Assembly: GCA_021295775.1 (NCBI GenBank)
Contig: JAGWBS010000021.1
Coordinates: 44,187-77,622 of the forward strand
Direction: 5' to 3'
From: Pseudomonadota bacterium
Lineage (GTDB): Bacteria > Myxococcota_A > UBA9160 > SZUA-336
DNA length: 33,436 nucleotides
In this document: in pieces, positions 23,686 to 31,978 of the stretch
Layout: every line of letters begins with the position of its first letter
Numbering within the stretch: the stretch's first letter is position 1
The notes under the pieces: model-generated
Database searches by the model: none
What the model saw: the letters and a program-made list of their open reading frames with translations, nothing else
Told to the model about the DNA's origin: nothing
Position numbers and translations under genes: made by a program

Positions 23686-26199
23686 ATGCGGGTTCCCCAG
23701 GCGATGATCCAGCGCCTTCGAACCGCCTACCGGGGGCTCTTCCTGCAACGCCCCTGGCTCGCGCTGGCCGCCCTCGCGCTGCTGCTGGGCTTCTTCGCCT
23801 ACCACGCCCAGGACTTCCGGCTGGACGCCTCGTCCGACTCGCTGGTGCTGGAGGACGACGAGGCGCTGCAGGTCTTCCGCGAGGTCAGCGCGCGCTACCA
23901 GACCCAGGACCTGCTGGTCGTCACCTACACCCCGGAGGCGGAACTCTTCTCGGACGCCTCGCTCGAGCCCCTGGGGCGGCTGCGCGACGAACTGCGCCGG
24001 GTCGAAGGCATCGCCTCGGTGCTGACGATCCTCGACGTCCCGCTGCTGCAGAGCTCGGACGTGCCTCTGCTGCAGATGGCCGAAAACGTGCAGACGCTCG
24101 AGCATCCCACGGTCGACCGCGAGCGCGCCCGCAGGGAGCTGATCGAGAGCCCCGTATTCCGGGACCTGGTGATCAGCCGCGACCAGGGCACCACGGCGCT
24201 GCTGCTGAACCTGCAGGGCGACCCCGAGCTGTCGGCGCTGCTGGCCGAGCGCAACCGGCTGCTGGTCCTGCGCCGCTCGGGGGATCTCGACGAGGCGCAG
24301 AGCGCGCGGCTCGCGGAAGCGACCGAGGATTACGAGCGGGCGCGCATCGCGCTGGCGGACCGGCGCCACCGGGAGATCGCCGAGATCCGCGGCATCGTCG
24401 CCGGCTACGGCGAATACGGCACGCTGCACCTTGGCGGCGTGCCCATGATCGCCGACGACATGGTGAGCTACGTCCGCTCCGACCTGATCGCCTTCGGCCT
24501 GGGCGTGCTGGTCTTCATCGTGGTCGTGCTCAGCGCGATCTTCCGCCAGCCTCGCTGGGTAATCCTGCCGCTGCTGAGCTGCGGCTACGCGGGCCTGACC
24601 ATGGTCGGCACGCTCGGTCTGATCGGCTGGGACGTCACGGTCATCTCTTCGAACTTCCTGTCGCTGATGCTGATCGTGACGATCTCCATGAACATCCACC
24701 TAGCCGTCCGCTACCGCCAACTGCTGCGGGAAGCGCCGGACGAGCCCCACGCCTCGCTGGTCTGGACCACGCTGCGCCGGATGGTCTGGCCGTGCCTGTA
24801 CACCGCGCTGACCACGATCATCGGCTTCAGCTCGCTGGTGTTCAGCGGCATCAAGCCGGTGATCGACTTCGGCTGGATGATGAGCATCGGCCTGGCCGTG
24901 GTCTTCCTGACCTCGTTCTCGCTTTTTCCGACGCTGCTCATCCTGCTGGACAAGCCGGCCGTTCAGCGCCGCTCCGAACTGGGCTTCCCCCTGATGCGGG
25001 GCCTGGCCCGCCTGGCCGAGAAGCGCGGCGGGGCGGTGATCGGCGTCGCGGCCGTGCTGGCGCTGGTCAGTCTGTGGGGCGTCTCGCGGCTCGAAGTCGA
25101 GAACAGCTTCATCGACTACTTCGGCCGCAACACCGAGATCTACCGCGGCATGAAGCTGGTGGACGAGAAGCTCGGCGGGACCACGCCGATGGACGTGCTG
25201 GTGAGCTTCGAGCCGGCGCCGGAGGCGGAACCGGCCGGGACCGAGGCCGGCGAGGACGATTTCTTCGACGACGAGTACGAGGAGGATCTCGACGACTGGG
25301 ACCTCGACGCCGAAGCGGGTCCGGAGAACTGGTTCACCGCCTACAAGATCGACCGCGTCAAGCAGGTCCACGATTACCTGGACCGTCAGCCCGAGATCGG
25401 CAAGGTGCTGTCGCTGGCGTCGGTGGTGCGCGTGGCCGAAGCCCTCAACGACGGCCGCGAACTCGACGGGGTCGAGCTGGCGGTGCTGTACAAGCGGCTG
25501 CCGGGAGAGCTGCGCAGCGCGATGGTCGACCCTTACTTCTCCTACGAGCAGAACGAGGCGCGCCTGATGCTGCGGATCTTCGATTCGCGTCCGGGCGTGC
25601 GCCGCAAGCAGCTTCTGGAGCGCATCGAGGCCGACCTGGAGCGGGAGCTGGGCCTGAGCGCGCCGAACCTCACGCTGACGGGCACGCTGGTGCTCTACAA
25701 CAACATGCTGCAGAGCCTGTACAGCTCGCAGATCGCCAGTCTCGGCGCCGTGACGGCGGGCATCGCGCTGATGTTCCTGGTCCTGTTCCGCTCGCCGCTC
25801 CTGGTGGTGATCGGCATCGTCCCGAACCTGCTGGCGGCGGGGACGGTGCTCGGACTGATGGGCCTGGCCGGGATCCCGCTGGACATGATGACCATCACCA
25901 TCGCCGCCATCACCATCGGCATCGCCGTGGACAACGCGATCCATTACATCTACCGCTTCCGCGAGGAGTACGCGCGCCGCGGCGACTACGTCGAGACCCT
26001 GCGCGCCTGCCACGCGAGCATCGGACGCGCCGTGCTCTACACCTCGGCGACGATCATCTTCGGCTTCTCGATCCTGGCGCTCTCGAACTTCTGGCCCACG
26101 ATCTACTTCGGCGCCCTGACCGCGCTCGCGATGGGCATGGCCCTGACCGCAGCGCTGACGCTGCTGCCCAAGCTGCTGCTGCTCTGGAGGCCCTTCTAG
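23686..26199 (+). CDS. RND superfamily (MMPL-type) transporter
   Basis: An 837-residue inner-membrane protein with the duplicated RND/MMPL plan: one helix near 18-38, a large periplasmic domain to about 265, a five-helix bundle beginning DLIAFGLGVLVFIVVVL (266 onward), a helix near 448-466, a second periplasmic domain, and a final bundle starting near 683. Relatives export or import lipids, hopanoids or sterol-like compounds using proton flow. A stretch at 510-546 within the second periplasmic domain is very acidic (FFDDEYEEDLDDWDLD) and is unusual. ATG 23686 has no good ribosome-binding site, and ATG 23704 is an alternative. It follows the LLM gene by 34 nt. No periplasmic adaptor or outer-membrane channel is encoded nearby. 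Confidence 0.88.
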   Translation: MRVPQAMIQRLRTAYRGLFLQRPWLALAALALLLGFFAYHAQDFRLDASSDSLVLEDDEALQVFREVSARYQTQDLLVVTYTPEAELFSDASLEPLGRLRDELRRVEGIASVLTILDVPLLQSSDVPLLQMAENVQTLEHPTVDRERARRELIESPVFRDLVISRDQGTTALLLNLQGDPELSALLAERNRLLVLRRSGDLDEAQSARLAEATEDYERARIALADRRHREIAEIRGIVAGYGEYGTLHLGGVPMIADDMVSYVRSDLIAFGLGVLVFIVVVLSAIFRQPRWVILPLLSCGYAGLTMVGTLGLIGWDVTVISSNFLSLMLIVTISMNIHLAVRYRQLLREAPDEPHASLVWTTLRRMVWPCLYTALTTIIGFSSLVFSGIKPVIDFGWMMSIGLAVVFLTSFSLFPTLLILLDKPAVQRRSELGFPLMRGLARLAEKRGGAVIGVAAVLALVSLWGVSRLEVENSFIDYFGRNTEIYRGMKLVDEKLGGTTPMDVLVSFEPAPEAEPAGTEAGEDDFFDDEYEEDLDDWDLDAEAGPENWFTAYKIDRVKQVHDYLDRQPEIGKVLSLASVVRVAEALNDGRELDGVELAVLYKRLPGELRSAMVDPYFSYEQNEARLMLRIFDSRPGVRRKQLLERIEADLERELGLSAPNLTLTGTLVLYNNMLQSLYSSQIASLGAVTAGIALMFLVLFRSPLLVVIGIVPNLLAAGTVLGLMGLAGIPLDMMTITIAAITIGIAVDNAIHYIYRFREEYARRGDYVETLRACHASIGRAVLYTSATIIFGFSILALSNFWPTIYFGALTALAMGMALTAALTLLPKLLLLWRPF

Positions 26200-26248
26200 C
26201 GGGTCCCGGCGCGGGCGGTCGCGCGGTTGGCGGTACAATCGGGCCCGC
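26200..26248 (+). promoter_or_regulatory. Possible leaderless promoter of the second CoA-transferase gene
   Basis: TACAAT at 26234-26239 is a near-perfect -10 box ending nine bases before ATG 26249, and there is no Shine-Dalgarno sequence. A transcript starting the usual distance after the box would begin at or just before the ATG. No TTGACA-like -35 element is present. Confidence 0.45.
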
Positions 26249-28672
26249 ATGTTGAGTCCTTACCGAGTCCTGGACGCGACCGACGAGCGGGGCGAGGTCG
26301 CGGGCATGGTGCTGCGCGACCTGGGGGCGGACGTGATCCGGGTGGAGCCGCCGGAAGGCACTCCGAGCCGCCATGCGGAGCCGCTCTGGCGGGACGGTTC
26401 CGGACCGGCGCGGAGCCTGCAGTTCGAGGCCTACAACGGCGGAAAGCGCTCGATCGCGCTGGACTTGAGCCACGCGCCCGACCGCGAGACCTTCGGCGAG
26501 CTGGCGGCGGGCTCGGACTTCGTGCTGGAGTCGTTTCCGCCCGGAGCGCTGGCCGGGCACGGCTGGGACTTCGAGGCCCTGCGCGCGCGGAACCCGCGCA
26601 TCGTCCACGTCCAGATCAGCCCGTTCGGCATCGACGGGCCCTACGCCGGCCACGCGGCCAGCGACCTGACCCTGGCCGCGATGGGCGGCCCGATGGCGCT
26701 GCAGGGCGTGGCCGAACGCGCGCCGCTGCGGCTGAGCATCCCGCAGGTGTGGCGCCACACCGGGGTCGAGGCCGCGCTGGCGGCGCTGGTGGCGCACGCG
26801 CGCATGCTGCAGACCGGAGAGGCCCAGCAGGTGGACGTCTCGGCGCAGTGCGCGATGACCTGGACGCTGCTGAACGCGATGGTCGCCTCGGCCATCCAGG
26901 GCCACGACTTCGAGCGCGGGGGCTCCCTGCTGCAGCTCGGCAACGTCACCATCCCGCTGGTCTTCGCCTGTCGGGACGGCCACCTGGTCGCGCTGGGATG
27001 GGGCGCCACGGTCGTCCAGCTTCTGCCCTGGATGACCGAGGACGGGATCGCCGACGCCGACTGGGCCGCGGAGGACTGGTCGACCTACGACGTGCGCGCG
27101 CAGAAAGGAGAGCCGCTGCGCGTCGGGTTCGAGCGATTCTTCCGGGGCCTGGGCGAATTCTTCCAGCGGCACACCAAGGACGAACTGTTCTGGCGCGGTC
27201 TGCGCGAGCACGTGACCCTCGCCCCCGTCAACACGCTGGAGGACCTGCTGGGTTTCCGCCAGCTCCTGGAGCGGAATTTCTTCTCCGAACTCGAGCTGCC
27301 GGGAGGGCGCGTGGCGCGTGTCCCCGGAGCGTTCGCGCGCCCGTCCGCCGTCCCCCTGCGTCCGCGCCGGCCGGCGCCCGCGACAGATCAGCACGGCTCG
27401 GAAATCCGCCGCGAACTGGCGGCGGGAACGCGCGAGCTGTCGACGCAGGCCCCTCTCGGAGGCGACCTGCCCTTCTCGGGCCTCAAGGTGGCCGATTTCA
27501 CCTGGATCGGGGTCGGGCCGATCTCGTCGCGCTGCCTGGCGGACCACGGCGCGACCGTCGTCAAGATGGAATCCGAGACCCGCGCCGACGGGCTGCGAGC
27601 GGCGGGCCCGTTCAAGGACGGGGTCGTCGGCTGGAACCGATCGCAATTCTTCGGAGATTTCAACACTTCCAAGCTCAGTCTGAAACTGGACTTGAAGAAC
27701 CCCGCGGCCCTCGACGTAGCCAAGCGGGTGGTCGCCTGGGCGGACGTGGTGATGGAGAGCTACACGCCGGGGGCGATCGCGCGCCTGGGACTGGGTTACC
27801 AGGTCGTGCGGGAGATCAACCCCTCGGCCATCATGCTCAGCACCTGCCTGATGGGCCAGACCGGGCCGGCGGCCGGCATGGCGGGGTACGGCTACCATGC
27901 CGGGGCCGTCGCGGGCTTCTACGACCTGACGGGCTGGCCCGACCTGCCCCCCGACGGACCGTGGCAGGCGTACACCGACACGATCGCGCCGCGCTTCGTG
28001 ATCTCCACCCTGCTGGCCGCCATCGATAACCGGCGGCGCACCGGCGAGGGCCAGTACATCGACGCGGCGCAGATGGAGATGGCGCTGCACTTCCTGGCGC
28101 CCGAGCTGCTGGAGCACCAGCTCGCCGGTTCTTCACCCAGCCGCCGCGGAAACCGCGCCCGCTCCGCGGCTCCTCATTCGGCCTACCCGTGCGCGGGAGA
28201 GGACCAGTGGTGCGCGATCGCGGTGGAGACCGAGGACCAGTGGCGGAGCCTGAGGCGCGCCCTGGGCGACCCGGAGTGGGCGCGGGCCGCCGACCTGCAG
28301 GAGGCGTCCGGCCGGCTGGCGCGGGAGTCGGAACTGGACGCCCGGCTGGCGGAATGGACGCGAGAGCAGGACCGCTACGAAGTGATGCGGCATCTCCAGC
28401 GCTTCGGAGTTCCGGCCGGGGTCGTGCAGCGCAGCAGCGACCTGCTGCGCGACCCGCAGCTCCGCCACCGCGGCTTCCACCGCAGCTACGAGCACGCCGA
28501 GATGGGCCGCATCCCCTACTCCGGCCACCAGTACCGCATCCGCGGCTATGACAGCGGGCCGCGCTCTCCCGCGCCTCTGCTGGGCGAGCACAGCTTCGAG
28601 GTGTTGCAGAAGATCCTGGGGATGGACGACGAGGAGATCGCGAGGCTGGTCGCCACCGGGGCCGTCGGTTGA
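26249..28672 (+). CDS. Two-domain family III (CaiB/BaiF) CoA-transferase, first half lacking the active-site aspartate
   Basis: An 807-residue fusion of two family III CoA-transferase modules (about 1-365 and 410-807), in the same plan as the gene at 8036 but strongly diverged. The second module, starting FSGLKVADFTWIGVGP, keeps an aspartate at the active-site position (Asp577, in YTDTIAP). In the first module the aligned position is Trp168 (PQVWRHTG), so it is probably non-catalytic and structural or CoA-binding. The module still has the usual opening YRVLDATDERGEVAG and the GADVIRVEPPEG nucleotide-binding turn. The reaction would be CoA transfer to an unknown carboxylic acid. The TGA overlaps the TTG start of the dioxygenase gene by four bases (TTGA), so the two are translationally coupled and probably act in sequence. 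Confidence 0.88.
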   Translation: MLSPYRVLDATDERGEVAGMVLRDLGADVIRVEPPEGTPSRHAEPLWRDGSGPARSLQFEAYNGGKRSIALDLSHAPDRETFGELAAGSDFVLESFPPGALAGHGWDFEALRARNPRIVHVQISPFGIDGPYAGHAASDLTLAAMGGPMALQGVAERAPLRLSIPQVWRHTGVEAALAALVAHARMLQTGEAQQVDVSAQCAMTWTLLNAMVASAIQGHDFERGGSLLQLGNVTIPLVFACRDGHLVALGWGATVVQLLPWMTEDGIADADWAAEDWSTYDVRAQKGEPLRVGFERFFRGLGEFFQRHTKDELFWRGLREHVTLAPVNTLEDLLGFRQLLERNFFSELELPGGRVARVPGAFARPSAVPLRPRRPAPATDQHGSEIRRELAAGTRELSTQAPLGGDLPFSGLKVADFTWIGVGPISSRCLADHGATVVKMESETRADGLRAAGPFKDGVVGWNRSQFFGDFNTSKLSLKLDLKNPAALDVAKRVVAWADVVMESYTPGAIARLGLGYQVVREINPSAIMLSTCLMGQTGPAAGMAGYGYHAGAVAGFYDLTGWPDLPPDGPWQAYTDTIAPRFVISTLLAAIDNRRRTGEGQYIDAAQMEMALHFLAPELLEHQLAGSSPSRRGNRARSAAPHSAYPCAGEDQWCAIAVETEDQWRSLRRALGDPEWARAADLQEASGRLARESELDARLAEWTREQDRYEVMRHLQRFGVPAGVVQRSSDLLRDPQLRHRGFHRSYEHAEMGRIPYSGHQYRIRGYDSGPRSPAPLLGEHSFEVLQKILGMDDEEIARLVATGAVG

Positions 28673-29526
28673 GCGCGTCCGGCCTGCGCTTCCACCCGCT
28701 GGGGCCGATCGGCGTCGAGACCGCCGACATCGAGCCCGGACGGATCCCGGAGGGGGAGGCGTTCGAGGCGCTTCGCGCCGCCGTCCTCGAACACGGGCTG
28801 GTGATCCTGCCCGAGCAGCACCTCGAGCGCGGCCCGCAGATCGAACTCGCCCGCCGCTTCGGCACGCTCGAAGACCACGGCTTCTCCGAGGGCACGGCCC
28901 ATCCCGAGGTCATCCCGATCTCGAACCTGGACGAGTCGGGCCGGGTGAGAGGCATGCATCACCCCTCGATGCGCACATTCCGCATCAACGAGAGCTGGCA
29001 CACCGACAGCTCGTTCCGGCCCACGCCCGCGTCCTACTCGCTGCTGGCGGCGGAAGTCCTGCCGCGTGCCGGCGGCGAGACGCTCTTCGCCAGCCTGCGC
29101 CTGGGCTGGACCGAGCTTCCCGAGGGCGAGCGCGCCGGCCTGCGCAAGCTGCGCGTGGTCCACGACTACAAGGACGCCTACGCGCGGGTCGAGGGATTCG
29201 TCCCCGGCGGCGCGACGGCCCTGGGCGATCCCGTCTCGCACCCCCTGGTGCGCCGCCATCCCGACACCGGCGAGCCCGCGCTCTTCCTGACCGGCCACGC
29301 CTCGGGCATCGAAGGTCTGCCGCCCGACGAGGGGAAGGCCCTGCTGGCGAAGCTGCTCGCCTGGTGCACGCGCGAGGACCGGGTCTACCGCCACCGCTGG
29401 CGCCCCGGTGACCTGGTGATCTGGGACAACCGCTTCATGCTGCACCGCACCCCCGGCTTCGACGGCGAGAACCCCCGCGTTCTCCACCACGTCCGCGTCG
29501 CCGGCGGCCCAGTCGAACCCTACTAA
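28669..29526 (+). CDS. TauD/TfdA-family Fe(II)/2-oxoglutarate-dependent dioxygenase
   Basis: A 285-residue protein with the jelly-roll dioxygenase pattern. The iron triad is His111 and Asp113 in SWHTDSSF with distal His259 in LHRTPG, and Arg276 in HHVRVAG is placed to bind the 2-oxoglutarate carboxylate. Relatives include taurine and 2,4-D dioxygenases, which hydroxylate next to a heteroatom and release sulfite or a phenol; the substrate here is unknown. The start is TTG 28669, overlapping the preceding stop by four bases and giving the full conserved N-terminus HPLGPIGVETADI. No in-frame alternative with a ribosome-binding site was seen. A dioxygenase that exposes a carboxylate or cleaves an ether, followed by CoA activation, would explain the pairing (inference). 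Confidence 0.9.
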   Translation: MSASGLRFHPLGPIGVETADIEPGRIPEGEAFEALRAAVLEHGLVILPEQHLERGPQIELARRFGTLEDHGFSEGTAHPEVIPISNLDESGRVRGMHHPSMRTFRINESWHTDSSFRPTPASYSLLAAEVLPRAGGETLFASLRLGWTELPEGERAGLRKLRVVHDYKDAYARVEGFVPGGATALGDPVSHPLVRRHPDTGEPALFLTGHASGIEGLPPDEGKALLAKLLAWCTREDRVYRHRWRPGDLVIWDNRFMLHRTPGFDGENPRVLHHVRVAGGPVEPY

Positions 29527-29552
29527 GCTCCAACAGGACCCGCTGAGACGCG

Positions 29553-31810
29553 TTACAGGCGGCTCCACTGGACGGAGAGGCCGTAGGTGCGTGGCGGGGT
29601 GTAGTGGGCCCAGGCGGAGCCCAGGAAGCCGTAGCGGGCGTCGGCGTGAGTTCGTCGCCCAGGTTCTTGCCCCAGGCGGTGACTTTCCAGCTCTCGTCGG
29701 GGGAGATCCAGGCGACGCTGGCGTTGAAGACCGCGTAGGCGTCCTGGAAGGTGCGCGGGAGGTTGCTGCTCTCCAGGAACTGCTCGTCGTTCCAGGCGTA
29801 TTCCGCCTGCAGGCGGATCCGGCCGTCGTCGGGCAGCGGGATGGAGTAGCTGGCGGCGGCATTGAGCGAGTGCCTGGGCGTATGGGGCAGGTGGTAGCCG
29901 TCGCGCCGGATCTCTCCAGACGCCAGTGTGCCGACCAGGAAGTCGTCGAAGCGAGCGCGCAGATAGCCGTACCCCAGGTGCAGCGCGAGGTGGCCGGCGG
30001 GCAGCCAAGTCAGTTCCAGCTCCGCCCCGGCGATGCTCGCCTTGCCGGCGTTCTTGACGCGCAGCCCATCGAAGGCCTAAGTCGCTTGGTCGAAGAGCAG
30101 GGTGATGAGCTGCAGGTCTTCGAAGTCGGTGCGGAAGCCCGAGGCGTTGAGCTGCAGCGAATCCCCCAGCCAGCGGCTCTTGAACCCGATCTCGTAGCTG
30201 GTGGCGGTCTCTTCGCTGACGGGCACGTCGGCCTCGGCGGCGTGGCCGACCTTGCTGTCGAAGCCACCCGACTTGAAGCCCTCCGACCAGCTCAGGTAGG
30301 CCATCAGATCGCGGTCGGCGAACGGCCGCAGTTCGAGTACCGCCCGCGGCGTGACGTCGCCGAAGCTCTCGCTGCCGGAAACGTCGAAGTCCTCGAACAG
30401 GATCTGGAAGGGCGTGCCCGGAACGGCATCGTCGGTCAGCCACGCGAGCGTGCGGTTGCGCTTGTCGTCCCGGATGTAGCGGAGTCCGGCGCGGGCCGTG
30501 AGCGCTGCGTGGATCTCCCAGGTCAGGTCCGCGAAGGCGGCCCAGCTCTCGGTCTCGGCCCGCCCCCGCCAGTCGCCGCGGCTGCCGTTGAGGCCCCGCT
30601 TTCCTCGACCACCGTGATCTCCTCGAACTCCACCCGGTCGACTTTCTCGCGCGTGTAGTAGACGCCCGCCACGCCGTTCCAGGGACCGGCCCGCTCGCTG
30701 GCGTAGCGCAGTTCGAGGCTGAACTGGCGCGCGCTCTCTTCCTGGCCGAAGAGATCGTCGTAGCCCTGGCCGGAGCGGATCCCGCGCGGCCCGAACTGGT
30801 CCAGCGTGTGGAAGTCGACTTCGCAGTAGGCGGCGATGCCGGTGACCGAACCGCTCTCGCGCCGCCAGTCCAGCTTCGCGGAAAGGCCCCATTGCTCCGT
30901 CCCGGTGCCCACCTCGTGGCCGTGCTCCGTGCGGCGCACCCGGCCGGTCGCCGCCGACGGCGGGAAGCTGTCGAATTCCGGCACCAGACTGCGGGTCTGG
31001 CTGCCGTCCTCGCTGTCGTGGAAGTCGGCGCCGAGCAGCAGCTCGACGCCCTTGGCGACGTCCAGCAGCGCCTGGCCGCGCAACGCCAGCACGTCCTGGT
31101 CGTCGGAGTCCCGGCCGCTGATCAGGTCCTCGCCGAAGCCGTCCCGGTCCTTCTTGAGCAAGGAGAGCTTGGCGGCGATCCGCTCGGACAGCGGGCCCGA
31201 GACCAGGGCCTTGAACTCGCGGGCGTGGAAGTTTCCGGCCCCGGCCTGGAGCCTGGCCTCCCAGTGGTCGGCGTTCGGCCGGGAGGTGGTCAGGCTGACC
31301 ACTCCGCCGACCACGTTCTTGCCGAAGAGCGTGCCCTGGGGGCCGCGCAGCACGGAGACCTGCTCCAGGTCGAAGAGCTCGAAGAGCGAGGCGCTGGAGC
31401 GGGAGACGTAGACCTCGTCCAGGAAGACGATCACCGAGTTCTCCAGCGCGCTGCGGGCGATGCCGCTGGTCCCGATGCCGCGGATGGTGAACTCTGGGCG
31501 GCCGCTGCTGAAGGTGGAAAACTCCAGGTTCGGCACGCGCTGGGCGACGTCGTCGATGCGGTCGATGCGCCGGTTCTCCAGCGCGTCGCGGTCGAAGGCG
31601 GTGATCGAGAGCGGCACGTCCTGCAGGTTTTCCGCGCGCTTCTGCGCGACCACGACGATCTCTTCGATCACTCCCTGGGCCTGGGCCGGGGGACTCGCGA
31701 GAGCGCTCAGGAGCAGCCCGAAGGCGGACGCGAGCGCGGCGAATCCCGGCCGGGAAGCGGTTGCGCACGGGGCCCCGTGCGCGGTTCCCGATCATGCCCC
31801 GGTCGCCCAT
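29553..31810 (-). pseudogene. TonB-dependent outer-membrane receptor, disrupted by a stop codon and frameshifts
   Basis: Translating the minus strand in pieces rebuilds a TonB-dependent receptor of about 750 residues: a signal peptide, TonB-box-like EEIVVVAQKRAENLQDVP, the plug with FLDEVYVSR and VLRGPQGTLFGKN, a long beta-barrel, and the C-terminal RTYGLSVQW pattern ending before TAA at 29555-29553. The pieces do not lie in one frame. The signal-peptide start (ATG 31795 or 31810) and its hydrophobic core differ by one base near 31741-31756. The frame changes again at a run of four C on the plus strand at 30594-30597, where one more base would restore VVEESGGLNGS. An in-frame TAG lies at 30079-30077, and a further shift lies near 29646-29652, between GDEL and ADARYGFLG. 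No full-length receptor can be made; the other genes here are intact. Confidence 0.85.
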
Positions 31811-31978
31811 CGCCGCCAGCGCCTCCGTTCGAATCACTCCGGGACCGCGCGAGGTCCGAGGTCCCTTCCCGGACAGGCCCCGACGAAGGGCAGCAGCTTA
31901 GAGGGTGCTTCGCGACCCGGCCCGGGGCTAGAGTACCGCCCGGTCCCGCGATCGGACCGAACCGCATCGGGAGAGAAA
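31811..31978 (+). promoter_or_regulatory. Upstream region of the sulfatase gene
   Basis: This gap lies between the receptor relic and the sulfatase, which point away from each other. TAGAGT at 31929-31934 resembles a -10 box 44 nt before the sulfatase ATG, and GGGAGAG precedes that ATG by a few bases. Nothing else recognisable is present. Confidence 0.35.

Noticed and set aside
30077..30079. TAG in the receptor as a recoded (pyrrolysine-type) codon
   Set aside because: The gene also has three frame changes, no recoding signal is visible, and TonB receptors are not known to use it, so a nonsense mutation is simpler.
30077..31837. A continuous 586-codon minus-strand frame across the receptor relic
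   Set aside because: Only its two ends match the receptor; the middle 380 codons are the wrong frame. It stays open through chance at high GC and is not a real protein.
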